A stretch of DNA of 64,000 nucleotides from Triatoma infestans (GCA_011037195.1 JAAEAF010001085.1:124001-188000), one strand, 5' to 3'; positions 1 through 11,604 are shown, counted from the first letter of the stretch. Notes: generated by a model not told the origin, from the letters alone. Numbers and translations are program-made.

Positions 1-421
1 TCTATAAAAGAACTTAATACGATTCAGACTACTCAAAAGACTTCTGGGCAACAGATCGAAACTCACACTACAAAATAAAAGAACTATCTAGTCATCTTAA
101 AACCTATTTGGGCATACAGAATTGAAGTGTGGGATTCAACTAAGCGTTCCAACCTTCAACGTATCCAGTCCCAGCAATCCAAAATCCTTAGAATCATTGT
201 CAACGCTCCTTACTATGTCTCTAACAATACAATCCACACAGACTTATACATACTCTTCCTACTAGAAGTTATCAAAACACGATATAATAAATTCCATATG
301 TCCTTATCCTCTTAACAAAATTTTCTTCTCGTCGTCTTTCGTCCCGAACCCTCGCTGACGCCTGTGCGGCGACCCTCCCTGAACCCTCCCGTCCACGAAA
401 CTTGCTCGCAGAAGATAGCGA
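1..421 (+). mobile_element. 3' end of a Jockey-type non-LTR retrotransposon
   Basis: This is the truncated and frame-broken C-terminal part of a Jockey-clade reverse transcriptase ORF. The readable core spans about 72-315 and contains a 'LKPIWAYRIEVWDSTKRSN' stretch followed by a 'QSKILRIIVNAPYYVSN' stretch. Both are hallmark conserved blocks just downstream of the RT domain in Jockey elements. A GC-richer tail follows to about 420 and probably carries the last codons. The element enters from outside the window. The family is clear from these motifs; the exact end is not visible. Confidence 0.8.
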
Positions 422-788
422 ACATTAACAATATTTATTAGGAGTGCTACCACTGGGTAGTTTCTCCTCTCTTGTGTTTATACTAGCTCACACACATTTA
501 CTTATGGCACTAATGCTGTTATAAAGAATTAAAATTTAATAAAACAACCCCGGTGATCACTCAGTTTCAGAAACATTTGACAAGATCACAACACTTCCTC
601 ACAGTAGTGTTAAGAGGAAGTAAAATTTCATGTAGATACTTATGTAGTATTCGGACGAGAAGTTACATTGAAAATACTCAGTTTTAAGTAACATTCCTTC
701 CTTTTTTTTCTCGTCTATTCATAAAATATTTCATATTAATATTTTAAAGAAATAATTATCTTTAAAAGTGCATAATATCTGCTTGTAG
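422..788. other. non-coding stretch before protease exon
   Basis: AT-rich sequence with no recognisable coding or repeat signal. Its last bases form a splice acceptor (pyrimidine-poor, ending in TTGTAG) in front of the protease exon, so it is probably intronic. Confidence 0.5.
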
Positions 789-945
789 GGTGATTCCGGC
801 GGTCCGGTGGTCTGGTTGGATCCAGACACTAATAGATATACAATCGTGGGAATTGTCTCTGGAGGACCAGCCTGCGATGGCAGCAGCCCTACTATCCACA
901 CTTCGGTGGTCTCTTATTTACAATGGATATTGAATGGAATTGAAG
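789..945 (+). CDS. S1 (trypsin-like) serine protease, C-terminal exon only
   Basis: The exon begins right after an AG acceptor at 787-788 with the codons for GDSGGP, the active-site serine motif of S1 proteases. It continues with 'YTIVGIVSGGPACDG' and ends with the 'SYLQWI' helix, matching the last ~50 residues of insect CUB/clip-type secreted proteases. The frame stays open to 1037 but becomes low-complexity, so a weak donor (GAAG|GTTTTAAT) at 945 is the likelier end, with a short last exon elsewhere. The histidine and aspartate of the triad would lie in exons outside the window. No other exon of the gene is recognisable: upstream lies a LINE and downstream a Penelope-like element. It may be the tail of a gene that starts to the left, or an orphaned exon. 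A secreted digestive, venom or immune role cannot be told apart. Confidence 0.7.
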
Positions 946-1226
946 GTTTTAATATTTTTTTTTTTTTTCATTTATTATATATATTGTTAATAATTCAGGA
1001 ACATCTAATGGAACCTTGTCAAAAAAGTAAACCATAACTTCAGTAATGCATAACTTCCGTTCTTTACAAAATTTGGACAGAATTAATTTTCATTATTTTT
1101 TCATTTTTATTTCCTCTAACTGCTGATTTATTTTTATTAAATTGGGAAACATGCTTTGTCACCTTTCGCCCACGATAGCACCTACGAACATATTTATATC
1201 GTTGAATATGTGGATGGGTCCGCATT

Positions 1227-1612
1227 GCTGGATAACATCTGATATTTTATCCGTCGTAGCATGTTCCTGACCGATTTCTGATTTTCATCCATCGTCAGAG
1301 CAAATTCACCAAGTTCGTATAGAGAGTTCACTTCAACGTAATGTTTCTGTTACACTCACACTTGTTGGTTGTATATATGTTGGGAGGTTATAAGCTTATG
1401 TTTCTATGTGTATATGTTTAATGACAAAATGGAATTATTATAAATTATGATTAGACATTAGAAAATAGCGTCTAAAATATAACAAGTTTTGAAGGTTACT
1501 TTGCAACTAAATTTTATTAGTGTTGTTAAGTATGTTCAGAGTTTTATCAAATCATTCTTATTAGGGGGGGGATAAAAAATTTCAGGCGTATACTAATAAG
1601 AATAGATAAATT
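1227..1612. repeat. left inverted arm of the Penelope-like element
   Basis: The reverse complement of this segment is found at 3130-3570 with modest divergence and small indels. It contains a run of eight G next to ATAAAAAA near 1565, matched by the CCCCCC run near 3180. The minus-strand hammerhead-like motif at 1266-1307 lies in this arm. Confidence 0.8.
1266..1307 (-). ncRNA. hammerhead-ribozyme-like motif (Penelope left arm)
   Basis: Read on the minus strand the motif has CTGACGA (a fit to the hammerhead CUGANGA core), a small stem-loop GGAT-GAAA-ATC, then GAAATCGGTC, i.e. GAAA followed by a very short stem III and the GUC cleavage triplet. One extra base sits between the core and stem II, as in all other copies here. 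Stem II has a G-A mismatch at its base, so activity is doubtful. Confidence 0.5.
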
Positions 1613-1639
1613 TATTCAGCTGATTTTTGCCCAACACTT

Positions 1640-2640
1640 GCAATTCTATCAAAAATTTGTATGCAACACTTAGAAGATATTTACGTCCCAAATTTAAAAG
1701 ATTATTTCTATGTAACATTTTATGCACGTAATGTAGATGACTCAATACTTATACGCGAACATGACATTGACAGATACATTATTAAACAATTTAAACAACC
1801 TCCACCCCAATATAAAATTCACACATGATTACGAGAACGATGGCACTCTCGCTTTCTAGATATAAAACTTATCAGAAATAATAACAGAATAGACTTCGGG
1901 ATTTACAGAAAACCCATTTCTACACACACCACAATAATCCAACGATTTCCCATCATCCAACTCAACACAGCCCTCAGACACTTAGCTAACAGGCTAAAAA
2001 CTACCACACAAAGCAAACAACTACAAACAAGAACTCAACACCATGTACACTATAAACACAAAAGCCGATATCTGCTAGCGTTGTCAACAAATTATTAAGA
2101 AAAACAGACTAAACCGCAACCAAGACAAAAACCCCATTACACCCAACATATTCTCCTTTTTCACATATATGGGGAACGAGGGTTACAAACTGACAAACTT
2201 TTCCAAAAAAAATACGCTTGAGAATAGCATTCAGAACAAGCAATACACTTGGTAAACAAAATATGTACCCATACAGAAACAACCAGCCTGTATGACAAAA
2301 GTGGTATAAACAAACACTTGCTTCGAACGCAATTGCACGTACGTAGGCCAAACCGGAAGACGCCTCAAAGACAGGTTTAAAGAACACCTACGCTCATACA
2401 TATACAACAAAATCGACTCCACTTATGCTAACCACATTATATAGAATAACCACAAACCACAGAGTATAAAAAAAACAATGGTCCTATTACACCAAGGCAC
2501 AAAAGGAAGACGAATGGACATTCTAGAAAAAATGAAATATACAAACACAAGATTATCCATAAAAACATGATGAATGACCAAATAAACTATAACTCAGACA
2601 CACTCTTTAAGGTCTGTATTACAAAAACACCTCCAACTGG
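1640..2640 (+). pseudogene. Penelope-like RT + GIY-YIG endonuclease ORF, degraded
   Basis: Frame-shifted fragments on the plus strand read as the end of a Penelope RT domain ('HPNIKFTHDYENDGTLAFLD', then 'NNRIDFGIYRKP' at about 1780-1925). They are followed by a GIY-YIG-type nuclease block 'TYVGQTGRRLKDRFKEH' at about 2335-2390. The family's conserved C-terminal patch, ending in 'GRRMDILEKM', falls at about 2478-2535. The N-terminal half of the RT is missing and several stops and shifts interrupt the rest, so no protein can be made. The order RT then GIY-YIG identifies the canonical Penelope architecture. Confidence 0.82.
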
Positions 2641-3129
2641 TATAAAACAGATATCTATGCATATATATACATGCACACACACATGTACATATAAAATATA
2701 TATTCACACCCAACACAAAATGCATGATGCATGCACCTCTTATTAAATCTAGCCTATGGAACCAAATTTTCTTCCTCCCTCATTAAAATACAGATTATTT
2801 GCCTGATATAATTTGAAAATTTCCTATCGAGCCCTATTAAAAAGTACCTTAACAAATGCCACCACATCTCTCTCAACATATTAATCTCAACATCTTAATG
2901 TAATTTAAATGTACATTAATATAATTTAAAAATAGGCATGACAAGTAAAAATGAATGCATTTGATTTCCTCTGTTACTTATTTGAATATCATCTCCAATC
3001 TTGCCGTTTGCTGCTATCAATTTACCTCCATATTTTCTTATATTAATAATGCTTGAATTTCGCATTTATTTATTACTTGTACAAGCTTTTGATTATCCAT
3101 AAACTTTGCATTGCCTTTCTTTAAACTTT

Positions 3130-3570
3130 ATCTATTCTTATTAGTACAGTATACTCCTGAACAGTATACTCATTTTATCCCCCCCACCTTAATAAAAATG
3201 ACTTGATAAACACTAATAAAATGTAGTTACAAAGTATTTATAAAATAATTAGTTATAAAATAATTAAAATGTAGGTATAAATAGCATGTTATTTATTATA
3301 CACTATTTTATAATCATCATAATTTATGACAGCAGCATGTAATTCCATTTTGTCATTAAACATACACACACAGCAACATAACCTTATAACCTCCCAACAT
3401 ATATACAACCAACAAGTGTGAGTGTAACAGAAACATTACGTTGAAGTGAACTCTCAACACGAACTTGGTGAATTTGCTCTGACAATGGATGAAAATCCGA
3501 AACCGGTCAGGTACAAATAGAATATTCATGCTACGACACATAAAATATCAGATATTTCATATCATCCAGT
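3130..3570. repeat. right inverted arm of the Penelope-like element
   Basis: Reverse complement of the left arm at 1227-1612. The outer end carries the ATGCTACGACA and AATATCAGATAT landmarks, the inner end the CCCCCC run. Confidence 0.78.
3471..3522 (+). ncRNA. hammerhead-ribozyme-like motif (Penelope right arm)
   Basis: The plus strand reads CTGACAA, then stem II GGAT-GAAA-ATCC, then GAAACCGGTC. Stem I can form from CT/AG next to the core and ATTTG/CAAAT further out, with an internal loop. The core G8 has become A (CTGACAA), which should abolish cleavage, but stem II is perfectly paired. Confidence 0.5.
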
Positions 3571-5189
3571 ATCATTTAAAAACCCAAAGCTGAAAGAGAG
3601 AGAGTGGTCCTAATTTTATGATCGGCACCAAACTACAAGCATTATGCTATCAAGAAAATAACAGAGTTTCATATTTCTGGCCATTTTTCATATAAAATGA
3701 GTCCGCAGCAAAACTCAGCTGTGTAGATTTTCCTTTAGAAAAGCAGTATTCTGAGACCAGGTCAATCGTTCTTCTTAACTCAGTTTTATTTTACCAAGGA
3801 GAAATTGTTGTTCGAATCTTTAATGGGAGTCTTCCAGAAAAAATAGTTTAAAATGCTTCCTAACATGTTCATGTTTTAAAAATATTTATTCAGTTTTTCT
3901 TAATTAGAGAGTTAATTGTTTATCAATTTTTTGATTACCTTAAGGAATATAGAAATCAAGAGAGTAAAAGTAGGTTCAGCCTAGACTCTTGTGTTTCTAA
4001 ATGAATATGATTTGGTATTGTACCGTCCATGCCGAAGAGATTAGATACGAACAATTTACACTAGCATTTCAAACGAAGTGTTTGCACCGGGTTCATGGTA
4101 CCAATTGAGTAGCATAAATATTTTTTTGAGACCACTTCAGTTTGTCCTGTACAAGTGATTGGCAAAGGCCTAAACTTAAGTCACACATTCCAGAACAGAA
4201 TGTACCAAGATATCTAATATTTTATCAAATTGTAAATCTATTATCTAATAAAGTTGAACGAATTTACATCTATTCGCTGCTTCTATTTTACTTAATAAAC
4301 AGTTTCAAAGAAGAAAATACAATAAATTGCACATAAGGATCATTTAATTAATATCAATTTTATATTAAAATATCAAACAATGAACATTTCCTAATGAAAA
4401 ATGTTTCTAAATAAATTGTTATGCATTCCAGCAACCACTCCAGGACGAAAGTTGTGTACCAAATTGTAAACTGAGAAATATGATTTAACAAATTTATTTG
4501 GTTATGACAATCTTATAGTTTATCACAAAAAATGTAAACAAAAAAATATAATGCATTAGAGGGGTAAATATATCCATTGTTACATATATCTCAAAAAATA
4601 AAATATTGTGTCTGTGCATTTTGAATTTTTTGACCATTTGTTTCATATTACATACTATTCAGTGGCGGGGAGGTGCATTAGAATTGCGAGCTGCAGCATC
4701 CCCAGAAAATAACTACAAAAATTAATTTTTAAGTTTATGATTAAAAACAATAATAACATAACAATCTTTGCATAATTATTATTTAAATACCATTAATAAA
4801 TCCGTTTTTAAAAAAGATTATTTCATCAAGCGTTGCTTGATGTTGACGCTGCCCAATTCGCAATGTCAAAAAATTTTATATTCGGATATTTCCGACAAGC
4901 TTCGTTTTCCTTACTAATGGACCCAACCACTGCTATTTAGCTGCTCGCCGCACAGCGTTGGTTGTAATTGTGTGCGATATTATAGGTTATATTACACACA
5001 AAAAATGTATTTTTATTATGTTCGTTAATCGTTTAAGAATAAAAATAGACAATAAAATAAATATTTATAGGTTTATCAAGATGGGTGTGTTGAATATTTT
5101 TTTTTTCTTTATTTTATTTATTGTATAAGCAAAATCTGTTACACCATAACAATAATTGCTATTGCTCACTGCTGATACTGTTAGCTTGA
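3571..5189. other. non-coding AT-rich stretch
   Basis: I see no gene, RNA or recognisable transposon protein here. Short open frames do not resemble any family. The part from about 4970 onward may be the 3' flank of the minus-strand Jockey element that follows. Confidence 0.4.
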
Positions 5190-6490
5190 GGAACTCGAGT
5201 GGAGAACCAATCCAGCAATGACACTCCTGGCATTGTTAGGGCGTTTGTTGCGAAGGTTATCCCTAGGCCACTTCATTTTCAGCCTGCTCGTTGTATTCTG
5301 TGGCAAGCTCAAGTTAATGAGCTTGATGAGTTAAGAGATAATTGTTATGTTGTGATAGTATTTCGTAGAACCCCAACTTCGCAACCGTACAGCCAAATAG
5401 GACGAATTGTAGTTTTGTAAATTAGTATCATGTTATCATTTAGTTTTCCGTCTAGCAATCGTCGTAAGTTGTCGAAATCACTTAAAGCCTATCTTTTAAG
5501 TGTGGTGTGGAGGTTCCAAGTTAATCGGCGAAGTAGGGGAGTCCAAGATAAGTGTAACAGTTTTCTCTGGGAGCGGTGTGTTGTTGAAGTAAACTGTCGG
5601 ACATGTAGGTTTACGTAGCGTGAATGTCATGTGCGTAGATTTTAGACTGTTAATTTTGATTCTCCATTTGTTACACCATTGCTGAATGTCGTCAAGATGT
5701 CTTTGTAAGTGAGTAGTTGCTGTAATGTGGTTGATGTGGTTGACATGTTATGAAAGGATGGCTGCAAAGGGCGCCGTTAGAGTTTTTTGTGAAAGTGGTA
5801 TGTCTGTGTATAGAGTGAGTATAAAATGGGTCCCAGTACACTTCCTTGTGGGACACCAGCCTTGATGGGATAGATGTCAGACACAACGGTCTTCTCTCTA
5901 ACGCAAAAGTATCTGTCAGTTAAGTATGACTGTAAGATTAAATAGTAAGTGAAGAGAAGAAATAGTTTTAGTTTATACAGAAGTCCTGGATGCCACACCT
6001 TATCGAAAGCCAGTGCTACATCCAAGAAAGCTGCAGAACAATATTCTCCGTTTTCTAGAGTAGAAGCTATTTCGTCAGTTAGTCTGTGACATTGATGTGC
6101 TGTGGAATGATTTTTGCGGAAACCATCTATGAGGATGATTGCTGTAGCCTTTCATGTGTCCGTAATTTTGGCATCGTTGGCATTGTGGAATATCTTTCCT
6201 TTTATTTGGCTCCTCAACTTTTATTATGGTGTTTAGAAGTTTGGTTACCTGAACACAGGGCAGGGCGCAAGGTCTACAAAAAGTAGGGGTAACGGTTTCT
6301 TAGTTCCGGGTTGTAATACATTAACTATGGCTATAGCTTGGTATCCTAATTTGTGTAGTTCTTCAGATATCATGTCTGTTGGAATACTGTGCTGGAGGTA
6401 TCTTATAACAATTCTATATGGTTTGTCGGCTTCCATCGATATGTGTGAAATTCAAAGTTACTATTTTTAAGAAACCGTCGCAGAGCGGAG
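5190..6490 (-). mobile_element. Jockey-type LINE fragment B: gag piece joined to RT piece
   Basis: On the minus strand from 6470 downward the sequence reads a Gag PRE_C2HC-type block ('KPYRIVIRYLQHS' with 'PTDMISEELHKLGYQA'), then a zinc-knuckle remnant ('CQRCQNYGH'). It then jumps directly into the middle of the RT ('HSTAHQCHRLTDEI', 'DVALAFDKVWHPGLLYKL', 'AGVPQGSVLGP') at about 6130-5830. The region from 5640 to 5200 reads further Jockey blocks ('KSTHMTFTLRKPTCP' and 'TIRPIWLYG'). The abrupt gag-to-RT transition implies an internal deletion. Several frameshifts make it non-functional. Confidence 0.82.
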
Positions 6491-6499
6491 ATTTTTGCT

Positions 6500-7491
6500 T
6501 CAGTTTAGGAAACGTTTAGCTTTAGCTTCCATCGCTGGAACCAGTTGATATTGTATCTAAAAAAGTCTGTAGGTCAGTGATGCTTCTATGTAAGACTGTG
6601 TTGGAAGAACCTAGCATGGTGTGGCTAGTGTCGTTGAAGAAGATTCAGGTATGTCAGAGCAGTAGAGGTTGAAGTACTGGGTTCATGATTGCCCCCTGTG
6701 GTAGTCTAGCAAGAATTCGTCGTCTAGTACTGTATGTTCTGTTAAGTCTTACTCGGCAGGTTCTTTCTTGTAGAAAGAATCCAATAATGTGAGTAATGTA
6801 ATCAGGAGCGTTTGTGTTTCTAAGTTTGTAGGGTAGTCCAGAGTGCCAAACTGTGTCAAATGCGAGTGCTACGTCTAGAAAGGCAGCTGCCGTGTATTTT
6901 CTGTCCTCAAAGTTTTGTACAATGTATTCTGTGATTCATTTAAGTTGATTTCTGGGGAATGTCTAGGTCTAAACCCGATCTGATGTGGTGGAATTGTGTT
7001 TGTGTCTGTCAAGAGTCTTTTGTAGATTAGTTTTTCTAGTATTTTAGAGAGTGAGCTTAAGATGCTTATTGGGCGATAGCTGTTAGGGTCAGATTTTGGC
7101 TTTCCAGGTTTGTGAAAAACTACCCTATTGCGTGCTTCCACTTTTTGTGAAAGTATCCTAATCGCAGGCAAGCGTTGAAAGTACTTATTAGGAAGGAGAT
7201 ACCTTTCCGAGGCAGATTTTTTAGTGCAGTATTTGGGATTAGGTCGTCTCCGGGAGCCTTTTTATTGTGAAGTACTTTGATAATGGAGAATTCTTCAGTG
7301 AAAGTAAAAAAGATAGGAAGTCTTACTGTGAGGGGAAGTTGCTGCATTTCGCTGTTGACGTAGTCGTCAGTGTTCTGGTCTGTCTGGTCAGTTAGTGTGA
7401 ATTTGTTTTCAAGATGAGTTGCTAGTATCTCGCATTTTTCTTCATCGCTTGCTGCTATTGTATTGCCGTTTGCAGTGGAGTCCGTTAGCAT
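6500..7491 (-). pseudogene. Jockey reverse transcriptase ORF2, partial and broken
   Basis: Pieces at 7491-7120 and 7171-6875 overlap by a frameshift. They hold the RT 'KKAPGDDLIPNTALKNLP', 'KPGKPKSDPNSYRPISI' and 'LSKILEKLI' blocks. Below 6870 the frame continues with degraded 'VWHSGLPYKL' and 'RLPQGAIMNP' sequences, then a remnant of the catalytic YADD box near 6620 that is no longer intact. The endonuclease domain expected upstream is missing between gag and 7491. Confidence 0.78.
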
Positions 7492-7646
7492 TGCAGTCTA
7501 CTAGTGTTAAGTTCTATGGTTGTCCATTGTTCGAAAAAATTAAGTTCTGTATCAAGTTGGTAATTAGTTGTTTTATGTGTGGAATGAGAGGTGTGATTGT
7601 CTGTAGGAGTGTATCTTTGATCAGAGTAATAATGGGTGAGTTTGGT

Positions 7647-8962
7647 TCAGAAGAGGTGGTTTGGTAGAGTTCTGATCTGGCTGCCTACTTGTTTGTCGTA
7701 TTTGTGGCCAGTAGTTAGGAGATGAACTGGAAGGATTGCTTGAGGAAGATTGCTGGTTGAAGAGTCGGATTGAGGATGTATTCTTGGAGAAGATTCTTGT
7801 TGAGTGTTGTGAGTTCCGGATAGCATTTTTGGTCTTCTATTGCGTGATTGATTCCTGTTGATGATGCTGATAAAAGTTTCACAGCGGCTGTAATTGGCTG
7901 AATGATCACCATTGCAGTTTACGCATTTTGGCGTTTGGAGTTGGCGATTTGGACATGCTGTGAAGTGATGGTCACCTGCGCACTTCACACATTTAGGATC
8001 AAGTCGACAATAATTTTTTATATGTCCAAACTGTTGGCAGTTAGCGCACTGAGGAATGCGGTTAGATTTTCTTCTTGGTTCTACTGTTACTACCGAATAG
8101 CTGAGGCGTGCTAATTGGAAAATTGCCTTGCCTTTGTCGTTGTTCTCCAAAACTATTGCGCAGAGCGGTGAACGGCTCGTATTTTTTGTTCAGTAGTCTG
8201 GTGCAGAAATGACGGGGTAGGTTTTTGTTAATTCTTCGTGTATTTCTTCATCTTTGACGGAGTATGGTATACCTCTTATAATGACCGACAATTTTTTGTC
8301 TTCGGGACTTACGAAAGTGTAATACTTTATGTAATATTCGTCATAGAGTTTGGTTAATTTCCTGAAGTCGTCCAAGGTTTTTACTGTGATTTTGAATTTA
8401 TTTTTACATAATTGAGTCTCGAATGTGGAGCCAATTGTATTTTTAATATGTTCTATTATTGTTTGATAGCTGTCAGTACAATTCTAAATATTGGAGGTAT
8501 TTTCATTGGTTTATTTGAAGAATTTTCAGTTTGAGGTTCATCAATTCCAATGCTAGCTAAAGATGCTAATTCATTGTGTGTTGGAATTTGTGAATTGGAA
8601 ACATATGATTTCTGGTTGCTATGGTGAGTTGCTTGGTCAATTTGCGAATTTTGTTTTTGTAATTTTATAAGCCGTGGCATATTAACTTTTGAATTTAAAT
8701 TCAAAGCATTAGTTACATCTTTGGTTCGCGGCTTTTTGTAATTAATGTGATTACTGTACTCACCATCTTCAGGGTTTTCTTGGTAGCTATCCATTTCTTC
8801 TTGGGCCCACTGCAACACGACGTTTGCTTTCTTTTTACTCATTTTGATCTGGGCTTTTCCTGTCTTCTCCCTTTTTGAGGGGTCGTTCGTTTTACAATTG
8901 GATTTTTTCACGCTTATAAAGTTCTTAATTACCTTAATAAATGAATTTAATTCAGAGAGCAA
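7647..8962 (-). pseudogene. Jockey gag-like ORF1, broken in three pieces
   Basis: Three consecutive open pieces (8962-8456, 8375-8190, 8150-7647) make up one Gag. The first has a polar N-terminal region ending in 'KPMKIPPIF', the usual start of the Jockey Gag core. The second has the 'VIIRGIPYSVKDEEIHEEL' RNA-binding-like block. The third has CCHC zinc knuckles beginning 'CANCQQFGHIKNYC' and continuing with 'CVKCAGDHHFTACP' and 'CVNCNGDHSANYSRC'. Gag coats the element RNA. Frameshifts between the pieces mean that it is not intact. Confidence 0.8.
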
Positions 8963-8989
8963 AAACTTAGAATTTCACTGTCACAGTGA

Positions 8990-10299
8990 TCAGCTGGTTC
9001 CCCCTAACATTTTAATAGCACCAAATAGTAGTTAGTACATGATTTCTCAAATAAATAATTTTAATGAAAAAGTTATTCAAAAATTTTGTGAAGCTAAACC
9101 TCGAAGAATGGAATTTATGTTCAAATAATTTAATTTATTTTTTTGTAAATTGGTTATTTGAGAAATCATATTTTTGTTTAACAAAAAAATATCTTAAAAA
9201 ATATTCATGCGAATTTTTTTTATAATTAAAGTGAGTTGAATTTAGACATGTTCCGTTTTATTCATGCAGCACCCCCACTTGCCAACTTCAATACTGATAC
9301 ATTACAAGTAAGTGAAAATGCAACAGTGTTATGTTAGGGGAAAGGGACCAACTATTTTTTTCAGAAATCATGGCAGTCCTGCGGATATACCCGCCTAATA
9401 ATCCGAACAACACTTCCACTGACAGTATGTATTTCACACAAACACATACGATCTGCAGAATGAAATAAGCAGCCTAGTTTTTGTGGAAATGTACCACAAA
9501 GAGCATAAAAGCATTTAGGCCACCCCCAGTAGCAGAGCTTTAGGGGTAAAGAAAAAAATACTTGAAGAGTTAAAAACCACACTCAATGAAATCTAGCAAC
9601 CAGTGCCCAAAAAGGAAACATCAAGAGACTGGCTATTATTGTTTGTCACCATAACTCAAAAATGGAAAGTCACTAAAAGTTCAAAAAATGGTATTTCATT
9701 TATGTGCTACCTGGTCATTCACCATCCTACAGTAAGGTCTTTAGTCAAAATTGGTAATTCGCTGGTAATCGGTAATATCAGGGCATCCCGACAAAAAAGT
9801 TTTGGTCAAAATCGGCCATCCGTAAGTCACACATTTAAATCTGAAATTTAAATTTCGGAAAAATGGATTTCAATTGGTTTGGGGGGGAACTGGAAGGTTA
9901 AGTGTCGCAAAGTATCATTTTGTTATAATATTTAGGTTCTTGCACCCATATAATATTGAAATCACTATAAATTTATTCATAAATTAAGTAAAAATTCCAA
10001 GTTTATCAATGTAAATCGCACTTAATGAAAGTCGTGCGAGTTTCACTTTAGATTTTATCAATAAAAAAACAAGAGGCAAATCAAATCGTATAAGTATTGT
10101 TAATATATTTCAAAATTCCATGTTATTATTACAATTTAAGGTGATAATAAAGAATTTTGTAAAAATATTTATGTATCATGATTGTACAAAAATAAAGTAA
10201 CAATTAAAAATTATAGAAAGTTATTACAAAAATAAATGTATTACTTAGATTAATAATGAATGTTTTGCTGTTCGTTACGAACGCTGTTGTAAAATAGAT
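8990..10299. other. non-coding stretch with short inverted repeat
   Basis: No gene seen. A perfect 15-bp inverted repeat (TGATTTCTCAAATAA) lies at 9040-9054 and 9154-9168. About 9640-9900 resembles a diverged unit of the dispersed 'cggaagtgcg' repeat family found elsewhere in the window. Confidence 0.4.
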
Positions 10300-10335
10300 G
10301 TTGAGGTTGGGTCATAAAAAAACTCTTTTTAAATT

Positions 10336-10380
10336 TTCACCGACGTTTCGGCAAATTTATTGCCTTCTTCAGGGTCAATA
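10336..10380 (-). ncRNA. hammerhead-ribozyme-like motif, outer left arm
   Basis: Minus-strand CTGAAGA core, stem II GGCAA/TTTGCC, then GAAACGTC. Stem I pairs ACC with GGT. The core fits CUGANGA and GAAA exactly, with one extra A before stem II. Confidence 0.55.
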
Positions 10381-11097
10381 CAAATCAGAAATCAGGTTTT
10401 AATACAAATCAGAAAAAAGAACATAAAATATAAACTTAAAATAATTTTTTTTTTAAATAAACTATATATATATTTATAAAAATTAGAAACAAACTACATC
10501 ACAACTATTAAAATTTAAACAATATATGGTATGTATGTGATATATAACCTTTAAGTTTAACCCGTGACATACCATCACCAAGTGTTACGGAAATTGGATT
10601 TGTCAAGGTTTATACAGGGCTAGGAGAGCGGATGCAAAAACTTGTCTTATTAAGGATGTTGTTCAGGGAATTCCAGGAGACTGTTATAACCAAGGAATAT
10701 TTTGTTCGTATCTATTCTAAAATTAATAGATAATTTTAGAACATTTAGATTTTAGAACAGATATGAACAACCTATTCCTCAGTTATAACAGTCTCCTGGA
10801 ATTCCCTGAAAAACATACATAATAAGCCAGGATTTCCCATCCGCTTTCCTAGCCTTTTATAAACCTTGACAAATCCAATTTCTGTAACACTTGATGATGG
10901 TATACCGCAGGTTAAACTTGTAGTTTTTAAGAAAGTCAAACAAGGAATTTTTGTAAGTGCACTTCCTGGTTATTTCCATAGTTTACTATTATATACCACA
11001 TATTGCTTAATTTTTAATAGATGTATCTAAGTTTTGGCTTTCGGCCAGGAAGTATCCAAGAAAAACATTAAATAATTTTTAAGTGTTTTTTATTTCA

Positions 11098-11145
11098 AAC
11101 CCGACGTTTCGGCAAACATTGTTTACCTTCTTCAGGGGCTATCTT
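11098..11145 (-). ncRNA. hammerhead-ribozyme-like motif, inner left arm
   Basis: Minus-strand CTGAAGA core, seven-pair stem II GGTAAAC/GTTTGCC with a short loop, then GAAACGTC. Stem I is CCC/GGG. Core intact. Confidence 0.58.
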
Positions 11146-11235
11146 AATGTAAGAGAGTTTGGAAGTCTTGTCACATCTTTGATAACTATAGACATAATCA
11201 AAGATGTGACAAGACTTCCAAACTTCTCTTAAATT

Positions 11236-11290
11236 AAGATAGCCCCTGAAGAAGGTAAACAATGTTTGCCGAAACGTCGGGTTTGAAATA
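11236..11290 (+). ncRNA. hammerhead-ribozyme-like motif, inner right arm
   Basis: Plus-strand mirror of the 11098-11145 motif: CTGAAGA, GGTAAAC/GTTTGCC stem II, GAAACGTC, stem I CCC/GGG. Core intact. Confidence 0.58.
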
Positions 11291-11604
11291 AAAAACACTT
11301 AAAAATTATTTGATGTTTTTCTTGGATACTTCCTGGCCGATGAACCAAAAATTAGATACATCTGATCACTTCTAACGGCCAACAATTGCTACAATTTGTT
11401 AATATTTAATAGTTGTGATGTAGTTTTATTTCCGATTTGTTCTGCAGTAATAGCAATAGTTAAAAATACATTTTAATTTGCTATATAAATATATAATACT
11501 TTTTATGCAGTTAATTTATACAGTTTATTTTTTAAAAAATTTATTTTAAGATTATATTTTATGTTGTTTTTTCTTTTTTCTGATTTGTATTAAAACCTTT
11601 GTAC

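Larger units (their letters stand above)
1227..3570 (+). mobile_element. Penelope-like element with long inverted terminal repeats
   Basis: A degraded RT plus GIY-YIG coding core (about 1640-2640, plus strand) lies between two copies of the same ~350-440 bp repeat in opposite orientation (1227-1612 and 3130-3570). Shared landmarks include the segment around TTACACTCACACTTGTTGG at ~1350 and its reverse complement at ~3410, and the ATGCTACGACA segment at the outer ends. Inverted or partly inverted terminal repeats and a GIY-YIG nuclease are typical of Penelope-like elements. Each arm carries a hammerhead-like motif. The ORF is broken by stops and frameshifts, so the copy is dead. Confidence 0.82.
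6491..8970 (-). mobile_element. Jockey-type LINE fragment A: gag and RT, 3'-truncated
   Basis: A longer Jockey relative on the minus strand with gag (8962-7647) and RT (7491 to about 6500) in normal order. It ends inside the RT C-terminal part and joins directly to the gag of fragment B near 6490. Both are in the same orientation, which suggests either nested insertion or recombination between related copies. Confidence 0.82.

Noticed and set aside
2109..2422. Two minus-strand open frames over the Penelope element
   Set aside because: They are antisense to the clearly homologous RT/GIY-YIG reading on the plus strand.
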